64,000 nucleotides of DNA from Alteromonas sp. V450 (GTDB lineage: Bacteria > Pseudomonadota > Gammaproteobacteria > Enterobacterales > Alteromonadaceae), in NCBI RefSeq assembly GCF_001885075.1, contig NZ_MODU01000004.1, positions 1,984,001 through 2,048,000 of the forward strand, read 5' to 3'. Both the position numbers and the translations under genes were made by a program. Positions 15,775 to 24,400 of the stretch are shown here, piece by piece. The notes below the pieces were generated by a model. The model saw only the letters and a program-made list of their open reading frames with translations, was not told the DNA's origin and did not search any database. Positions within the stretch are counted from its first letter, which is position 1. Every line of letters begins with the position of its first letter.

Positions 15775-16992
15775 ATGACAGTATGGCTCAGTGCAGGCAT
15801 TATTTTCACTCTACTTTCAGTAGCCTACATTCTATTTAAATGGGGTAATATGAAAGTGGTAGGCGTCACGCCAGTGAGAACCTTTACCTTTATTGCTATT
15901 CTTTTTACCTCAGGTTTGGATGTGGGCCTCATCATGTTTCCACTTACTGAGTTTGCTGGTTATGCTGATATAAGCGCAAGTCCTGAATATGATTTCACCA
16001 ATCCACTCGCCATTGAGTTTGGATTTTGGGGTTTCTTAATTTGGGGGTTCTACTTTCTTACTTGTTTTTATTTCTGCGTAATTGAGCCGAAAGTAAAGTT
16101 CTTCGAAGTTCCTGTTGTTAAATTCGTAAATAATGTAATCATCATCGGAACCTGTGCTTTCACAGCGTTCTTACTTCTGTCTAACCTTCCATGGTATTTA
16201 CCGTCAATAGGCGACGGTGAATCAGTCGTTCCTGCGTTTTATCTAATTGTATTTGCAGCTATAGCCTTCGCGGTATATTCAAGCACTAGTATTAAATACG
16301 TGCGTATTTTAAGCCTTACAACCACATGGGTTTTTATTGCCTTAATTGTTGGCATGTGGGCCGCGGCATTTGTTTTTGGTGAAAGTGAGATAACGGCTTA
16401 TTTTGCTAACCTCGGCCTTATTGGCGGTTACTTTTCAAACCTCGATAATTTCGTACTTCCCCTTAATGAATATCACGAATTCTATCTGTTCTGGTGGTTT
16501 AGCTGGAGTATCATGATAGGCCAGTTTACGTCTCGCTTCGTGGGTGGCCTAAAGACTTACCAAGTTATGCTAGCTATGATGGTTATTCCATCTATTCCTA
16601 TCGCGGCATGGTTTTCAGTACTGTATCATTATCACAGCGCAGGGATCCCTACAGAAGGAATTACAAATATGGCGATGGTATTTGTAGGAATTGTCTTTGT
16701 CATCAATTCCCTTGATTCACTTATAAGGCTTTATACCGACAACCTGAATATGACCGTTGAGCGCATTGGCAAGGGTAATTATGTTGCGTTCAATTTTGTC
16801 GCCCTTTCGCTGCTTACGCTTTTATTCAAACTAGATTTCCTGCAGATCCAGTGGGTAGGCGCTCTCGTCATTGGTGTATTTTTTAGCTGCTTTGCGTTCA
16901 TATTAAGCAACAAATTTAAATCCGTTACCGAAATTCGAACGTCTCCGAAAGAGAACACCATAGACTTCACAAAAATTGAAAACCTAAACTAA
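15775..16992 (+). CDS. Divergent BCCT-like transporter
   Basis: This 405-residue membrane protein has about ten hydrophobic segments. The segment LNEYHEFYLFWWFSWSIMIGQFTSRFVGGLKTYQVML (about residues 225-261) resembles the signature helix of betaine-choline-carnitine transporters, where W-W-x-S-W and a GxFxxRxxxGRT-type turn form the substrate site. TSGLDVGLIMFPLTEFAGYAD near residue 45 matches the early BCCT helix with the glycine-rich sodium-site stretch. It is roughly 100 residues shorter than typical BCCT proteins and lacks the long terminal tails. AGGAGGG-like GGGAGGG lies before the ATG. Its position after betA suggests choline uptake. The family call is moderately sure. Confidence 0.65.
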   Translation: MTVWLSAGIIFTLLSVAYILFKWGNMKVVGVTPVRTFTFIAILFTSGLDVGLIMFPLTEFAGYADISASPEYDFTNPLAIEFGFWGFLIWGFYFLTCFYFCVIEPKVKFFEVPVVKFVNNVIIIGTCAFTAFLLLSNLPWYLPSIGDGESVVPAFYLIVFAAIAFAVYSSTSIKYVRILSLTTTWVFIALIVGMWAAAFVFGESEITAYFANLGLIGGYFSNLDNFVLPLNEYHEFYLFWWFSWSIMIGQFTSRFVGGLKTYQVMLAMMVIPSIPIAAWFSVLYHYHSAGIPTEGITNMAMVFVGIVFVINSLDSLIRLYTDNLNMTVERIGKGNYVAFNFVALSLLTLLFKLDFLQIQWVGALVIGVFFSCFAFILSNKFKSVTEIRTSPKENTIDFTKIENLN

Positions 16993-17000
16993 ACATCGCT

Positions 17001-17020
17001 GGCTCTAGGTATCTAGAGCC
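17001..17020. terminator. Hairpin after the bet operon
   Basis: GGCTCTAG and CTAGAGCC form a perfect 8-bp stem with a GTAT loop, 9 nt after the transporter stop codon, followed by ATATTTCT. Confidence 0.6.
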
Positions 17021-17085
17021 ATATTTCTATAATAAGCTGCGATGAGTGACCCAATCACATCAACCCAAAGAAATAAATAGTATGT

Positions 17086-18060
17086 TTAGAACGCCCATGC
17101 AATAAAACGACTTATTTTACTGCCCTGCCCCATATCAACTACCTTGCACTGCGCGGCTTCATAATAGTTAATACTGGTTTTAATGGCTTTTAAATGGGCG
17201 CTTTTTGATACCAAACAGGTAAACCACTGAATATTGTCTTTTACCAAAACACTCTCTTTTACCATGCGTTGAATAAACGCGAGTTCTCCGCCTTCACACC
17301 ACAATTCATTGGCTTTTCCTGCAAAGTTTAAGCGAGCATTGTGCATTTCATTTACAGGCCCCTTATGCGTCGGCTTATTTGGGTGGCGCATTGTGCTTTG
17401 CTTCTCTCTATCGGCAACTGTTTTACCGCTTCGTTTTTGTTTATTACGAAGTAGATTTGACGTTTTTCGGCGCGTACCCGACAACGCTTCCTGCGCAGAC
17501 TTATGAAATGGCGGATTGCACATAGAGAAGGTAAAACGTTCGTTTTCATGAACAACCCCCTTAAAAATATGTGAAGTATTGGCTTGTTTTCGAACGCTGA
17601 ACTTGTTGGCCAATACACTATTTTTATTGGCTATAGCGCTAGCACTTTTCACTGAAGCATCGTCGATATCACTGCCTACAAACGACCAATCATATGACGT
17701 AACCCCAATAATAGGATAAATAGCATTGGCGCCCACGCCGATGTCTAACCCACGTATGCTTTGGTCCTGCGTATTTTTTCCATTGGCGCCCGTTGTCCTA
17801 ATTAAGTCAGCAATGCCATGAATATAATCTGCTCTACCGGGCACTGGAGGGCACAGGTATCCATCAGGAATATTCCAATAGTCCAGGCGATAATAGTGAT
17901 GGAGCAAAGCTGCATTAAGCATCTTTACGGCCTGTGGATCAGCAAAATTGATACTTACCGAGCCATTTTTAGTACTGACCAAAAACGGCTCAAGTGCGGG
18001 ATATGACTGGCACAGGGCATCCATTGGATAGCCGTTCTTGTGGAGATTTTTTGGATGCAT
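17086..18060 (-). CDS. rlmF: 23S rRNA (adenine(1618)-N6)-methyltransferase
   Basis: RlmF methylates A1618 of 23S rRNA. The 324-residue protein shows the family start (HPKNLHKNGYPMDALCQSYPAL), then LDYWNIPDGYLCPPVPGRADYIHGIADL near residue 75, the SAM-binding stretch GLDIGVGANAIYPIIG near residue 115, and the N6-adenine motif SMCNPPFHKSAQEA near residue 180. The C-terminal part (FTCLVSKSAHLKAIKTSI) also fits. It starts 6 bp after the soxR stop codon, so the two are probably co-transcribed. That link is context only; no functional connection is known to me. Confidence 0.93.
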   Translation of the reverse strand: MHPKNLHKNGYPMDALCQSYPALEPFLVSTKNGSVSINFADPQAVKMLNAALLHHYYRLDYWNIPDGYLCPPVPGRADYIHGIADLIRTTGANGKNTQDQSIRGLDIGVGANAIYPIIGVTSYDWSFVGSDIDDASVKSASAIANKNSVLANKFSVRKQANTSHIFKGVVHENERFTFSMCNPPFHKSAQEALSGTRRKTSNLLRNKQKRSGKTVADREKQSTMRHPNKPTHKGPVNEMHNARLNFAGKANELWCEGGELAFIQRMVKESVLVKDNIQWFTCLVSKSAHLKAIKTSINYYEAAQCKVVDMGQGSKISRFIAWAF

Positions 18061-18066
18061 GAAGCG

Positions 18067-18543
18067 CTACTTTTTGTGTGAACTTAAAAACTGAGATTGT
18101 ACGTTTTCATCGAGCAATTGGGCGCCATTGCCTTGGGCCGCCACTTTGTCGTCGGTATTGTAAAGCTTACAGCGCTCTAATGACAAACATCCGCAACCAA
18201 TACAGCCTTCTAATGACGTTTTTAGACTGCTCAATGCGGCAATTTTAGCTTCGATATGTTGGTTAAACACTGTGCTTAGCTTTGCCCAATCGGTCTGCGT
18301 CGGCGTTCTGTTTTCAGGCAGCGTAGACAGAAGATGCTTTATTTGCGCTAGGGAATACCCCATGTTTTGCGCAATCAAAATAAAAGAAACTCTGCGAATA
18401 ACAGAACGAGGGAATGCTCTGTTTCCGCCACTCGTTCGCACAGAAGGAATAAGTCCTTCGTTCGCGTAATAACGAATTAATGAGACAGCGTTACCAGTGC
18501 GTTTCGCTATAAAACCAATAGTTACCAAGGGTTCTGGTGCCAT
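18067..18543 (-). CDS. soxR: Redox-sensing MerR-family activator SoxR
   Basis: SoxR senses redox-cycling compounds through a [2Fe-2S] cluster and activates promoters with a long spacer. The 158-residue protein has the MerR HTH (IGFIAKRTGNAVSLIRYYANEGLIP), RTSGGNRAFPRSVIRRVSFI, and the four-cysteine cluster motif CIGCGCLSLERC at about residues 118-129, followed by LYN. All key residues are present. A perfect palindrome characteristic of SoxR boxes lies between this gene and the divergent VOC gene, so it probably controls that gene. rlmF follows 6 bp downstream. Confidence 0.95.
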   Translation of the reverse strand: MAPEPLVTIGFIAKRTGNAVSLIRYYANEGLIPSVRTSGGNRAFPRSVIRRVSFILIAQNMGYSLAQIKHLLSTLPENRTPTQTDWAKLSTVFNQHIEAKIAALSSLKTSLEGCIGCGCLSLERCKLYNTDDKVAAQGNGAQLLDENVQSQFLSSHKK

Positions 18544-18587
18544 GTCGACTCTCGTTTTTACTCTCTGACTTACGGTGAAAAAAGCTC

Positions 18588-18618
18588 TTGATCTAAAGTT
18601 AACTTTAGATATTAAGCT
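18588..18618 (+). promoter_or_regulatory. SoxR box in a long-spacer promoter
   Basis: ATCTAAAGTTAACTTTAGAT (18591-18610) is a perfect 20-bp palindrome with the AAGTTAACTT core of SoxR sites. TTGATC at 18588 can serve as a -35 box, with a 19-bp spacer to a weak -10 near 18613, the over-long spacing SoxR-type activators need. It points to the VOC gene at 18653. Confidence 0.8.
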
Positions 18619-18652
18619 GTTTTTCGTTGATTATCTACTTAAGGAAAAATTC

Positions 18653-19033
18653 ATGACAGAGGCTTACTTAGAGCACACAAATATCACCGTTGAAAACCCT
18701 GATGCGTTGGCAAGCTTGCTTTGCACATTATTTGGTTGGACCGTTAGGTGGCGCGGTGGCGCGAAAAATGACGGCTATACCGTGCATGTAGGAAACAACA
18801 AAGACTACTTAGCACTTTACAGGCCCAAGGTGATTAAAGACATAGAAAGCAACTATGAAACGTTGGCAAACATTAATCATATAGGCATTGTAGTGCCCGA
18901 CTTAGCTGAGGTGGAAAAACGCGTTCTATCACTTAATTTTGACACCTACAGTCACGGCGATTATGAACCCGGCAGACGTTTTTATTTTATGGCCCAGCGA
19001 AACATAGAAATTGAGGTAGTTTCTTACCTTTAG
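18653..19033 (+). CDS. VOC (glyoxalase-fold) protein, likely SoxR target
   Basis: From the ATG at 18653 (AAGGAAAAA ribosome-binding site) the protein has 126 residues; the frame is open upstream but covers the SoxR box. It is a single vicinal-oxygen-chelate domain: YLEHTNITVENPDALASLLCTLFGW at the N-terminus, then a second half-motif INHIGIVVPDLAEVEKRV near residue 75, ending in FYFMAQRNIEIEVVSY. Metal-ligand candidates are the two histidines (EHTN, NHIG) and glutamates. Family roles include glyoxalases, dioxygenases and antibiotic-binding proteins. SoxR control suggests a function against redox-active compounds. Confidence 0.8.
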   Translation: MTEAYLEHTNITVENPDALASLLCTLFGWTVRWRGGAKNDGYTVHVGNNKDYLALYRPKVIKDIESNYETLANINHIGIVVPDLAEVEKRVLSLNFDTYSHGDYEPGRRFYFMAQRNIEIEVVSYL

Positions 19034-19071
19034 CGGTAATCACCACTTACCTCACTACAATGCCTTTAAAC

Positions 19072-19785
19072 TTAAAATGGCATGGTTAGATCGTACTTAT
19101 AATACAGTTGCGCGAGAACACCTTGCTCGCGCAATACATCTAGCTGTTGGTCGAACCTATTTTTTAGCGCTAAGCCTTTCGGGTTCTTTGCAAATGACCA
19201 ATACAGCTCAAACTGACCAATTTCGGAGATTTCGAACTCAGCCTTGTCGTCTCGCGCTTCTAAAGCTTGTTGAACCATACTATCCGCACCAACATAAAAA
19301 TCGACTTTTTCTTTAGATAACAGAGCGATACCTTTGTGCGAGTCTTGAACTTCAACGCCCATGATGGCACTAGACAAATAGGGGTAAAACACCATGTCTT
19401 CATACCCAGACCTGTACGCCCCCAGTTTTTTATTCAGCAACTGAATGTTAAGCGCGTCTTGCTTTCTACTGACCATCACAACTCTGTCAATAATAATAGG
19501 CCGGCGAGAATGATAAAGTGTTGAGGTGATGTGTACAGCGCCCGTCATATCGATTGAGGCTTGTGAGATATATTTCAGCGAGCGCTTCCACGGATAATAC
19601 TGTACGTCCAATATAAAGTCAGGCTCAGGGTAAATGCTTCGCATAAGCTCATTGTAAAAGCCACTTCCATCATAATCGGTGTAACCTGTCCAATGATCTG
19701 TTCCCCACTTAATTGTTGTGTGCGCGAGTGAATTCATGCTTAGCATCGCCAAAAGCAACAGAGCAAAATAAACACAACGTTTCAT
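19072..19785 (-). CDS. Periplasmic solute-binding-type protein (SBP_bac_3-like)
   Basis: The 237-residue product has a signal peptide (MKRCVYFALLLLAMLSMNSLAHT). A fold like family-3 solute-binding proteins follows: WTGYTDYDGSGFYNELMRSIY, YYPWKRSLKYI with the aromatic pattern common in orphan members, KLGAYRSGYEDM, and LLSKEKVDFYVGADSMVQ. No ABC permease genes adjoin, so it may be an orphan binding protein. I chose the second ATG at 19785, which puts the charged residues directly before the hydrophobic core; the first is at 19797. It is divergent from the peptidase gene. Confidence 0.72.
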   Translation of the reverse strand: MKRCVYFALLLLAMLSMNSLAHTTIKWGTDHWTGYTDYDGSGFYNELMRSIYPEPDFILDVQYYPWKRSLKYISQASIDMTGAVHITSTLYHSRRPIIIDRVVMVSRKQDALNIQLLNKKLGAYRSGYEDMVFYPYLSSAIMGVEVQDSHKGIALLSKEKVDFYVGADSMVQQALEARDDKAEFEISEIGQFELYWSFAKNPKGLALKNRFDQQLDVLREQGVLAQLYYKYDLTMPF

Positions 19786-19893
19786 CAAGGTATCCATTCG
19801 TTTGATTTATATATACAAAGACTTCATAGCATGTTAACGGTATACAGAATAGTTAAAAATTACACAGATGACGACCTAACCAACGGATTGCAA

Positions 19894-21225
19894 ATGAAAA
19901 AAATTATTCTTTTTGTGCTTATGCTTTATTCACTCTCGACACTCGCTACTCCCGTGCTTTCGATGAAAGAAAGAAGCAAGTTAATCGACAACATTCTAGA
20001 ACAACGTTTTAGTGACGTGTTACCGCGGATAATGGCGCGAGAAGGCATCGACATGTGGGTGCTAATGTCCAGAGAATATAATGAAGATCCTGTTTTAAAA
20101 ACCATGCTGCCGTCTACATGGGTATCTGCAAGACGTCATACCATGCTCGTTATTTATGATCCTGGAAACGGTCAACCTCTTGAACGCCTTGCGGTAGCAA
20201 GGTATGCGGTAGGTGCACTGTTTGAAAAAGCGTGGGATAAGGAAGCACAACCTAATCAATGGAAAGCGTTAAAACAGATTATCGAAACGCGTAACCCCTC
20301 AAAAATTGCAATTAATGTATCTGAGGCATTTGCACTTGCTGACGGTATGTCCTCTACCGAATATAAAAAGTTTATGGCCGTACTTTCAGACGACCTAAAA
20401 AGTCGTGTTGTGAGTGGCGAAAAACTTGCCGTAGGGTGGCTTGAAACCCGCAGTGAACTTGAAATGAAGCATTATCCAGTGCTTACCCAAATTGGACACT
20501 CACTGATTTCCACAGCGTTTTCAAACGAAGTAATTACCCCCAACGTGACCACTACTGACGACGTAGTGTGGTGGCTGCGCGATCAAACTCGCGCACTAGG
20601 ACTCACCAACTGGTTCCACCCCACTGTTTCAATTCAACGTCAAGACAGTGAAGTATTTAATCAGGTTGCAGCATTTAGCAAACGGCCAGGAGAAAATGTT
20701 ATTCAGCCAGGCGATTTAATTCACGTTGACTTCGGTATTACCTACCTTCGACTTAACACTGACCAACAGCAACATGCGTATGTATTAAAACCAGGTGAAA
20801 ATGATGCGCCTTTGTCTCTGAAAAAGGCTTTAAAAAACGGTAACCATTTACAAGACATTTTAACGAGTAACTTTAAAGTAGGAAGAACAGGCAACGCCAT
20901 TTTAAGCATGTCACGACAGCAGGCTATTGACCAAGGCATTACGCCGGCTATTTATACCCATCCGCTTGGTTTTCACGGGCACGCTGCAGGCCCAACTATC
21001 GGAATGTGGGACGCACAAGAAGGCGTGCCAGTTAAAGGTGACTACCCGATGTTCGAAAAAACAGCCTATTCCATAGAACTCAACGCAGCCAGCTATATTG
21101 AAGAATGGAATAAAGAGGTACGAATTATGCTGGAAGAAGATGCGTTTTTTGATGGAGAGAAAGTAATTTATCTAGATGGAAGGCAGACCAAATTTCACCT
21201 AATTCACCCTGCTGAAAAACAATAA
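19894..21225 (+). CDS. Exported M24-family (Xaa-Pro type) peptidase
   Basis: From the ATG at 19894 the 443-residue protein starts with a signal peptide (KKIILFVLMLYSLSTLATPVL). The catalytic pita-bread domain is complete: metal ligands are the aspartates in HVDFGITYLRLNTD, the histidine in THPLGFHGHAAGP, and glutamates in SIELNAAS and MLEEDAF. The N-terminal half (REGIDMWVLMSREYNEDP) matches the creatinase-type domain. Such enzymes remove N-terminal residues before proline, here in the periplasm. The frame extends 21 codons upstream but without signal-like character. No operon partners. Confidence 0.85.
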   Translation: MKKIILFVLMLYSLSTLATPVLSMKERSKLIDNILEQRFSDVLPRIMAREGIDMWVLMSREYNEDPVLKTMLPSTWVSARRHTMLVIYDPGNGQPLERLAVARYAVGALFEKAWDKEAQPNQWKALKQIIETRNPSKIAINVSEAFALADGMSSTEYKKFMAVLSDDLKSRVVSGEKLAVGWLETRSELEMKHYPVLTQIGHSLISTAFSNEVITPNVTTTDDVVWWLRDQTRALGLTNWFHPTVSIQRQDSEVFNQVAAFSKRPGENVIQPGDLIHVDFGITYLRLNTDQQQHAYVLKPGENDAPLSLKKALKNGNHLQDILTSNFKVGRTGNAILSMSRQQAIDQGITPAIYTHPLGFHGHAAGPTIGMWDAQEGVPVKGDYPMFEKTAYSIELNAASYIEEWNKEVRIMLEEDAFFDGEKVIYLDGRQTKFHLIHPAEKQ

Positions 21226-21329
21226 ATACATGTAGAGCTTTGTACTTATTTACAGCGGTGAGGGGTATCAATTGGCAAGAATAGCCAGTATTGAAAAAGA
21301 GAGTAAATGATAAAGCTCGTAAAGTGTCA

Positions 21330-21357
21330 GGCCTTTCGCCTTTTCAAGCGAAAGGCC
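21330..21357. terminator. Hairpin between convergent genes
   Basis: GGCCTTTCGC and GCGAAAGGCC form a perfect 10-bp stem with an 8-nt loop, between the peptidase and DUF3718 genes. No T-run follows, so its terminator role rests on position. Confidence 0.5.
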
Positions 21358-21407
21358 ATGAAACTGTACTAAATATTAGCAGTAGGTTGCTATCCTAAAT
21401 CGTAGCC

Positions 21408-21875
21408 TTATTCAGCTGACGTGCGAACTACTACGTTTTCTACACTGTATTGACGAACGAAGTCAGACATTTCTTTGTGATTGCAGATGATATTTTCACC
21501 TTCCAAACCAAATTTTGCTAGTGCAGCATCTTTACCTACAGAAAGCGCTTCTAAACACGCTTGTGATGCTACGTCTTGGTTCTTAGCAACAAGAGCAACC
21601 GTTTTTGCATTTTCAGTGGCCTTGTTGTTTTTATACATATAAGCAAACGTGCGAAGTGATTCGCCGTTACAACGCACAGATGCACTGAACTCTTCAGCAT
21701 TAAAACCATTTGCACGAATAAGGCGTAACGCAGGGCCGAAACCTTCTTTGGCCGCAGTTAAACACGCTTGTGTTTCGATGTTGTCGTTAATTGGCTTTAG
21801 TACTACATCTTTTGCGAAAGTTTGAGTAGCAGCAACAGATAACGTTAAAGCGACAGCGAAAGTAGACAGTTTCAT
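21408..21875 (-). CDS. Exported protein with two DUF3718-like repeats
   Basis: The 155-residue protein has a signal peptide (MKLSTFAVALTLSVAATQTFAKD). Two copies of a small cysteine-bearing module follow. The first runs from TQACLTAAKEGFGPALRL to VRCNGESLRTFAYMY, the second from SQACLEALSVGKDAAL to IICNHKEMSDFVRQY. Each has an AC near its start and a CN near its end, probably a disulfide. This matches DUF3718, a family known from Alteromonadales and relatives with no assigned function. The 300-bp region upstream is A+T-rich and holds its promoter. Confidence 0.78.
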   Translation of the reverse strand: MKLSTFAVALTLSVAATQTFAKDVVLKPINDNIETQACLTAAKEGFGPALRLIRANGFNAEEFSASVRCNGESLRTFAYMYKNNKATENAKTVALVAKNQDVASQACLEALSVGKDAALAKFGLEGENIICNHKEMSDFVRQYSVENVVVRTSAE

Positions 21876-22100
21876 TTTTGAATTCCTATTTTGTAACTAA
21901 ATTAGATATCACCTAAGTGATGTGTACATTATGAACAACACTTTCAAAAAATAAAGCATTTTTCGTAATTAAATTACAAAAATAGCAAATTAAACAGACA
22001 GATTACGACAAAACTGAAAGTTATTTACAAAATTAAACATTTTTTGTATAAAAATTTACATATAAGTCGGTTTAGTTACAGGCTTACAGCACGGTGAAGC

Positions 22101-22140
22101 TAAAAAGCGCGCATGAATTTACGTTCAGCGCGCTTTGATT
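22101..22140 (-). terminator. Intrinsic terminator of the PaaX-like operon
   Basis: On the minus strand AAAGCGCGC pairs with GCGCGCTTT and is followed by TTA, after the stop codon at 22188. The rest of the 21876-22187 gap is A+T-rich and shows no gene. Confidence 0.7.
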
Positions 22141-22187
22141 TACTCATGGTTTTGATTAACGATGCTTTTCAGCGTAGACATTTCAGC

Positions 22188-23312
22188 TTATAAAATCAGA
22201 TCGTGCATCCAATTAAGCGAAGGCAACGGCTGCTCTGGTTGGTAAAAAAGCCGGTTTAATCTACCGAGCAAGTTTACTGAGCGACTCGGATCATGTGCTT
22301 TTACCCTGTGCTCACTCTCAGTAAGCATGAATTCCCATGGCTGAAGATTTAACTCATCTATTTCTTTTTGCGTAACGCCAAGCGATTGCAACGTCGACAA
22401 AATTCGTTCCGTCTTGCTTTCGGCTATAGGAATTACTGCATTGCCGTATAAATTATTAAGCGGCGCATTAATGGCTTCTAACGTATGATTAATTGCTGCC
22501 CACACCTCATCGTGATCAAACAGCCATCCACGAGGCGCATAATAGCCTTCTATTTCCCACTCGAACTCAGCGTTACTTGTGGCAATTGAGCTTTCCGCCT
22601 CTGGCGAATAAGATAAATCAGGTTTAGCACCGATGTTGTAAGCGTCTACGCTCATGGCAACACAAATAACCAAGTCGCCACAGTGTTGTTTATTTGTGTA
22701 GAGCGCTTCAAAAGCCGCCCGCTTCACGCCCATCCACCCGTGAACTTTAGAGGGCTGTTCAGCAAAGTGTCTTACATCATCGGGTAAATCTTCACCATAG
22801 TCATTAATAAGTAGAGGAAGCGGATTTTGATCTGGCGCTTCATCGGGCATCCACACTTCGTATTCTTGGCGGTTGTCTGCTTTTCCGCGACTTTTTATTC
22901 CATATGACAAATTAACAGGGCGGCAAATACTTCTATCTTCATCCACTTTGTGAAAATACTCAGAGCGCATGCGTTTGATAAATGGTGCGTCTAGCCCTGC
23001 TAGCGCTGCCGTTGGATAGCGATAACCTATTTCGCTATGCTTAACCATGTGCAACATGGGAATAGCCTGCGTTAACTTGCTCTTCAAACCCGATAACGCA
23101 TTAACTTTGGGCAGTACAATGCTCCTCTCAGGCTCTATGGTAAGCCGACTTCCATCTTCGGTGACGAACTTTGGCGTTTTATAAAACTCATAGCCCGAAA
23201 ACCCTAGGGTATCCACTGCGACATTTCTATAGTGAGAAAGCTCATTGAATAGCGCAGTATGATTGCGAATGTGTTTAAACAACGGTCTTGATGCGGTCAT
23301 TTTTGCTTCCAT
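22188..23312 (-). CDS. Unknown protein encoded with a PaaX-like regulator
   Basis: This 374-residue protein is not recognised. It has no signal peptide or membrane segment. Visible stretches include EFYKTPKFVTEDGSRLTIEPERS near residue 45, SYGIKSRGKADNRQEYEVWMPDE near 140, and HGWMGVKRAAFEALY near 190. The start at 23312 has AAGGAAG about 9 nt upstream. It lies 36 bp after the PaaX-like gene on the same strand, and a strong terminator ends the pair. The tight pairing suggests that the protein either works with the regulator or belongs to the pathway it controls. Confidence 0.6.
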   Translation of the reverse strand: MEAKMTASRPLFKHIRNHTALFNELSHYRNVAVDTLGFSGYEFYKTPKFVTEDGSRLTIEPERSIVLPKVNALSGLKSKLTQAIPMLHMVKHSEIGYRYPTAALAGLDAPFIKRMRSEYFHKVDEDRSICRPVNLSYGIKSRGKADNRQEYEVWMPDEAPDQNPLPLLINDYGEDLPDDVRHFAEQPSKVHGWMGVKRAAFEALYTNKQHCGDLVICVAMSVDAYNIGAKPDLSYSPEAESSIATSNAEFEWEIEGYYAPRGWLFDHDEVWAAINHTLEAINAPLNNLYGNAVIPIAESKTERILSTLQSLGVTQKEIDELNLQPWEFMLTESEHRVKAHDPSRSVNLLGRLNRLFYQPEQPLPSLNWMHDLIL

Positions 23313-23348
23313 TTCGGTTACTTCCTTTTAAATGCTGAGACTACTAAC

Positions 23349-24176
23349 CTAACTTTGGTCCAAATAGCGATGCCATATTTGTGCGCCAACGTCATCGTAC
23401 CGTTTCACAAGGTTGCGATAACGTTCACGCATCGTCACATCAACAAGTGGCGCTGGCAACAAAGGGTCAAAAACCAAGTGGTACAATGCCCTATCTCCTA
23501 TGACATAAGACTCTTTTGTTGCATCTTCAAGAGATAACGACGGTAATCGGGCAAGAGACACCTCTATTTCGTTGCATCCCTCTTCGTAAAGCGTCTCTAA
23601 ATTCAGGTGACGCCACAGCCCCATCGCCTTACTTTGTGTTTTATTGTCAAAATCGCTAGCACTAAATACTAGCGCTTTGTTCGATAAGCCGAGTGTATGA
23701 AGTTTATTCCTGATCTCGACCGTGCCGCCCACAAAATTGTTAGGCCTTATATAGGTATCGTTTACAAGCTTTCTCATACCCACCAGCTTAAGTGCACGTT
23801 CATTAGTTCTCAGCTGCTTTTTATCGCTTTTAGGAAACGTGCTGGTTTGGGCCACTACCCAATCGTTTTGCCAAGACACAAGTCCGTTTTCATCTTCTCG
23901 CCACTGATGTATTTCCCTGGCAAAACGCATGCCTTTATCGCCCAGCTTGTAATAACCCCGTTCAACCAAAGTGATAAGTTGTGCAGACTGCAAACGGGTG
24001 AGCGTTACGCGAATGTTGTTTTCAGAAATACCAAACAGTGCCCCTACTCTAACGGCTGCACCCGCGTTCATTTGAATGTTATCTCGTGAGCCTAGCAGCT
24101 TTAACAATAGCTTTCGTGCTGTAGGCTTTGTTTCTTTTTTAAGTTGCAAATTCTGTTTACTTCTTTGTTTAAACAC
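23349..24176 (-). CDS. PaaX-like transcriptional regulator
   Basis: This 275-residue protein carries a PaaX-type winged helix: KLLLKLLGSRDNIQMNAGAAVRVGALFGISENNIRVTLTRLQSAQLI spans about residues 23-70, followed by a wing VERGYYKLGDKG. In PaaX proteins, an N-terminal HTH precedes a C-terminal effector domain that binds phenylacetyl-CoA or a related acyl-CoA. The C-terminal region here (NFVGGTVEIRNKLHTLGL, RERYRNLVKRYDD) is less typical, so the effector is open. It is divergent from aidB, with a 9-bp inverted repeat in between, and is followed by an unknown gene. Confidence 0.75.
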   Translation of the reverse strand: MFKQRSKQNLQLKKETKPTARKLLLKLLGSRDNIQMNAGAAVRVGALFGISENNIRVTLTRLQSAQLITLVERGYYKLGDKGMRFAREIHQWREDENGLVSWQNDWVVAQTSTFPKSDKKQLRTNERALKLVGMRKLVNDTYIRPNNFVGGTVEIRNKLHTLGLSNKALVFSASDFDNKTQSKAMGLWRHLNLETLYEEGCNEIEVSLARLPSLSLEDATKESYVIGDRALYHLVFDPLLPAPLVDVTMRERYRNLVKRYDDVGAQIWHRYLDQS

Positions 24177-24300
24177 ACTCTATTTGGCTAGCAAGGCCGT
24201 GACAAAAACCTCACAAACCTTCTTTGAACTGTAATTAAATTCTGACGTGATAAAAGCCAAATATTTTATGTCCATCATTATATAAACACGCGCAAGGCAC

Positions 24301-24345
24301 AAACATTACAAAAATAGGCCATTTGCAACAATCAATGTAATGTTT
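24301..24345. promoter_or_regulatory. Inverted repeat between paaX-like gene and aidB
   Basis: AAACATTAC (24301-24309) and GTAATGTTT (24337-24345) are perfect complements 27 bp apart in the divergent promoter region. The spacing centre-to-centre is 36 bp, which could be one face of the helix for a dimer of dimers. Regulator identity is inferred from position. Confidence 0.45.
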
Positions 24346-24400
24346 TATCGTAAAGGTCAGGCAAAACTATGCGCCTATTAATTGACTTAATGGAATTGCG

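Noticed and set aside
23697..24089. 130-codon plus-strand frame opposite the PaaX-like gene
   Set aside because: It is antisense to a recognisable winged-helix domain, and its translation shows no family resemblance.
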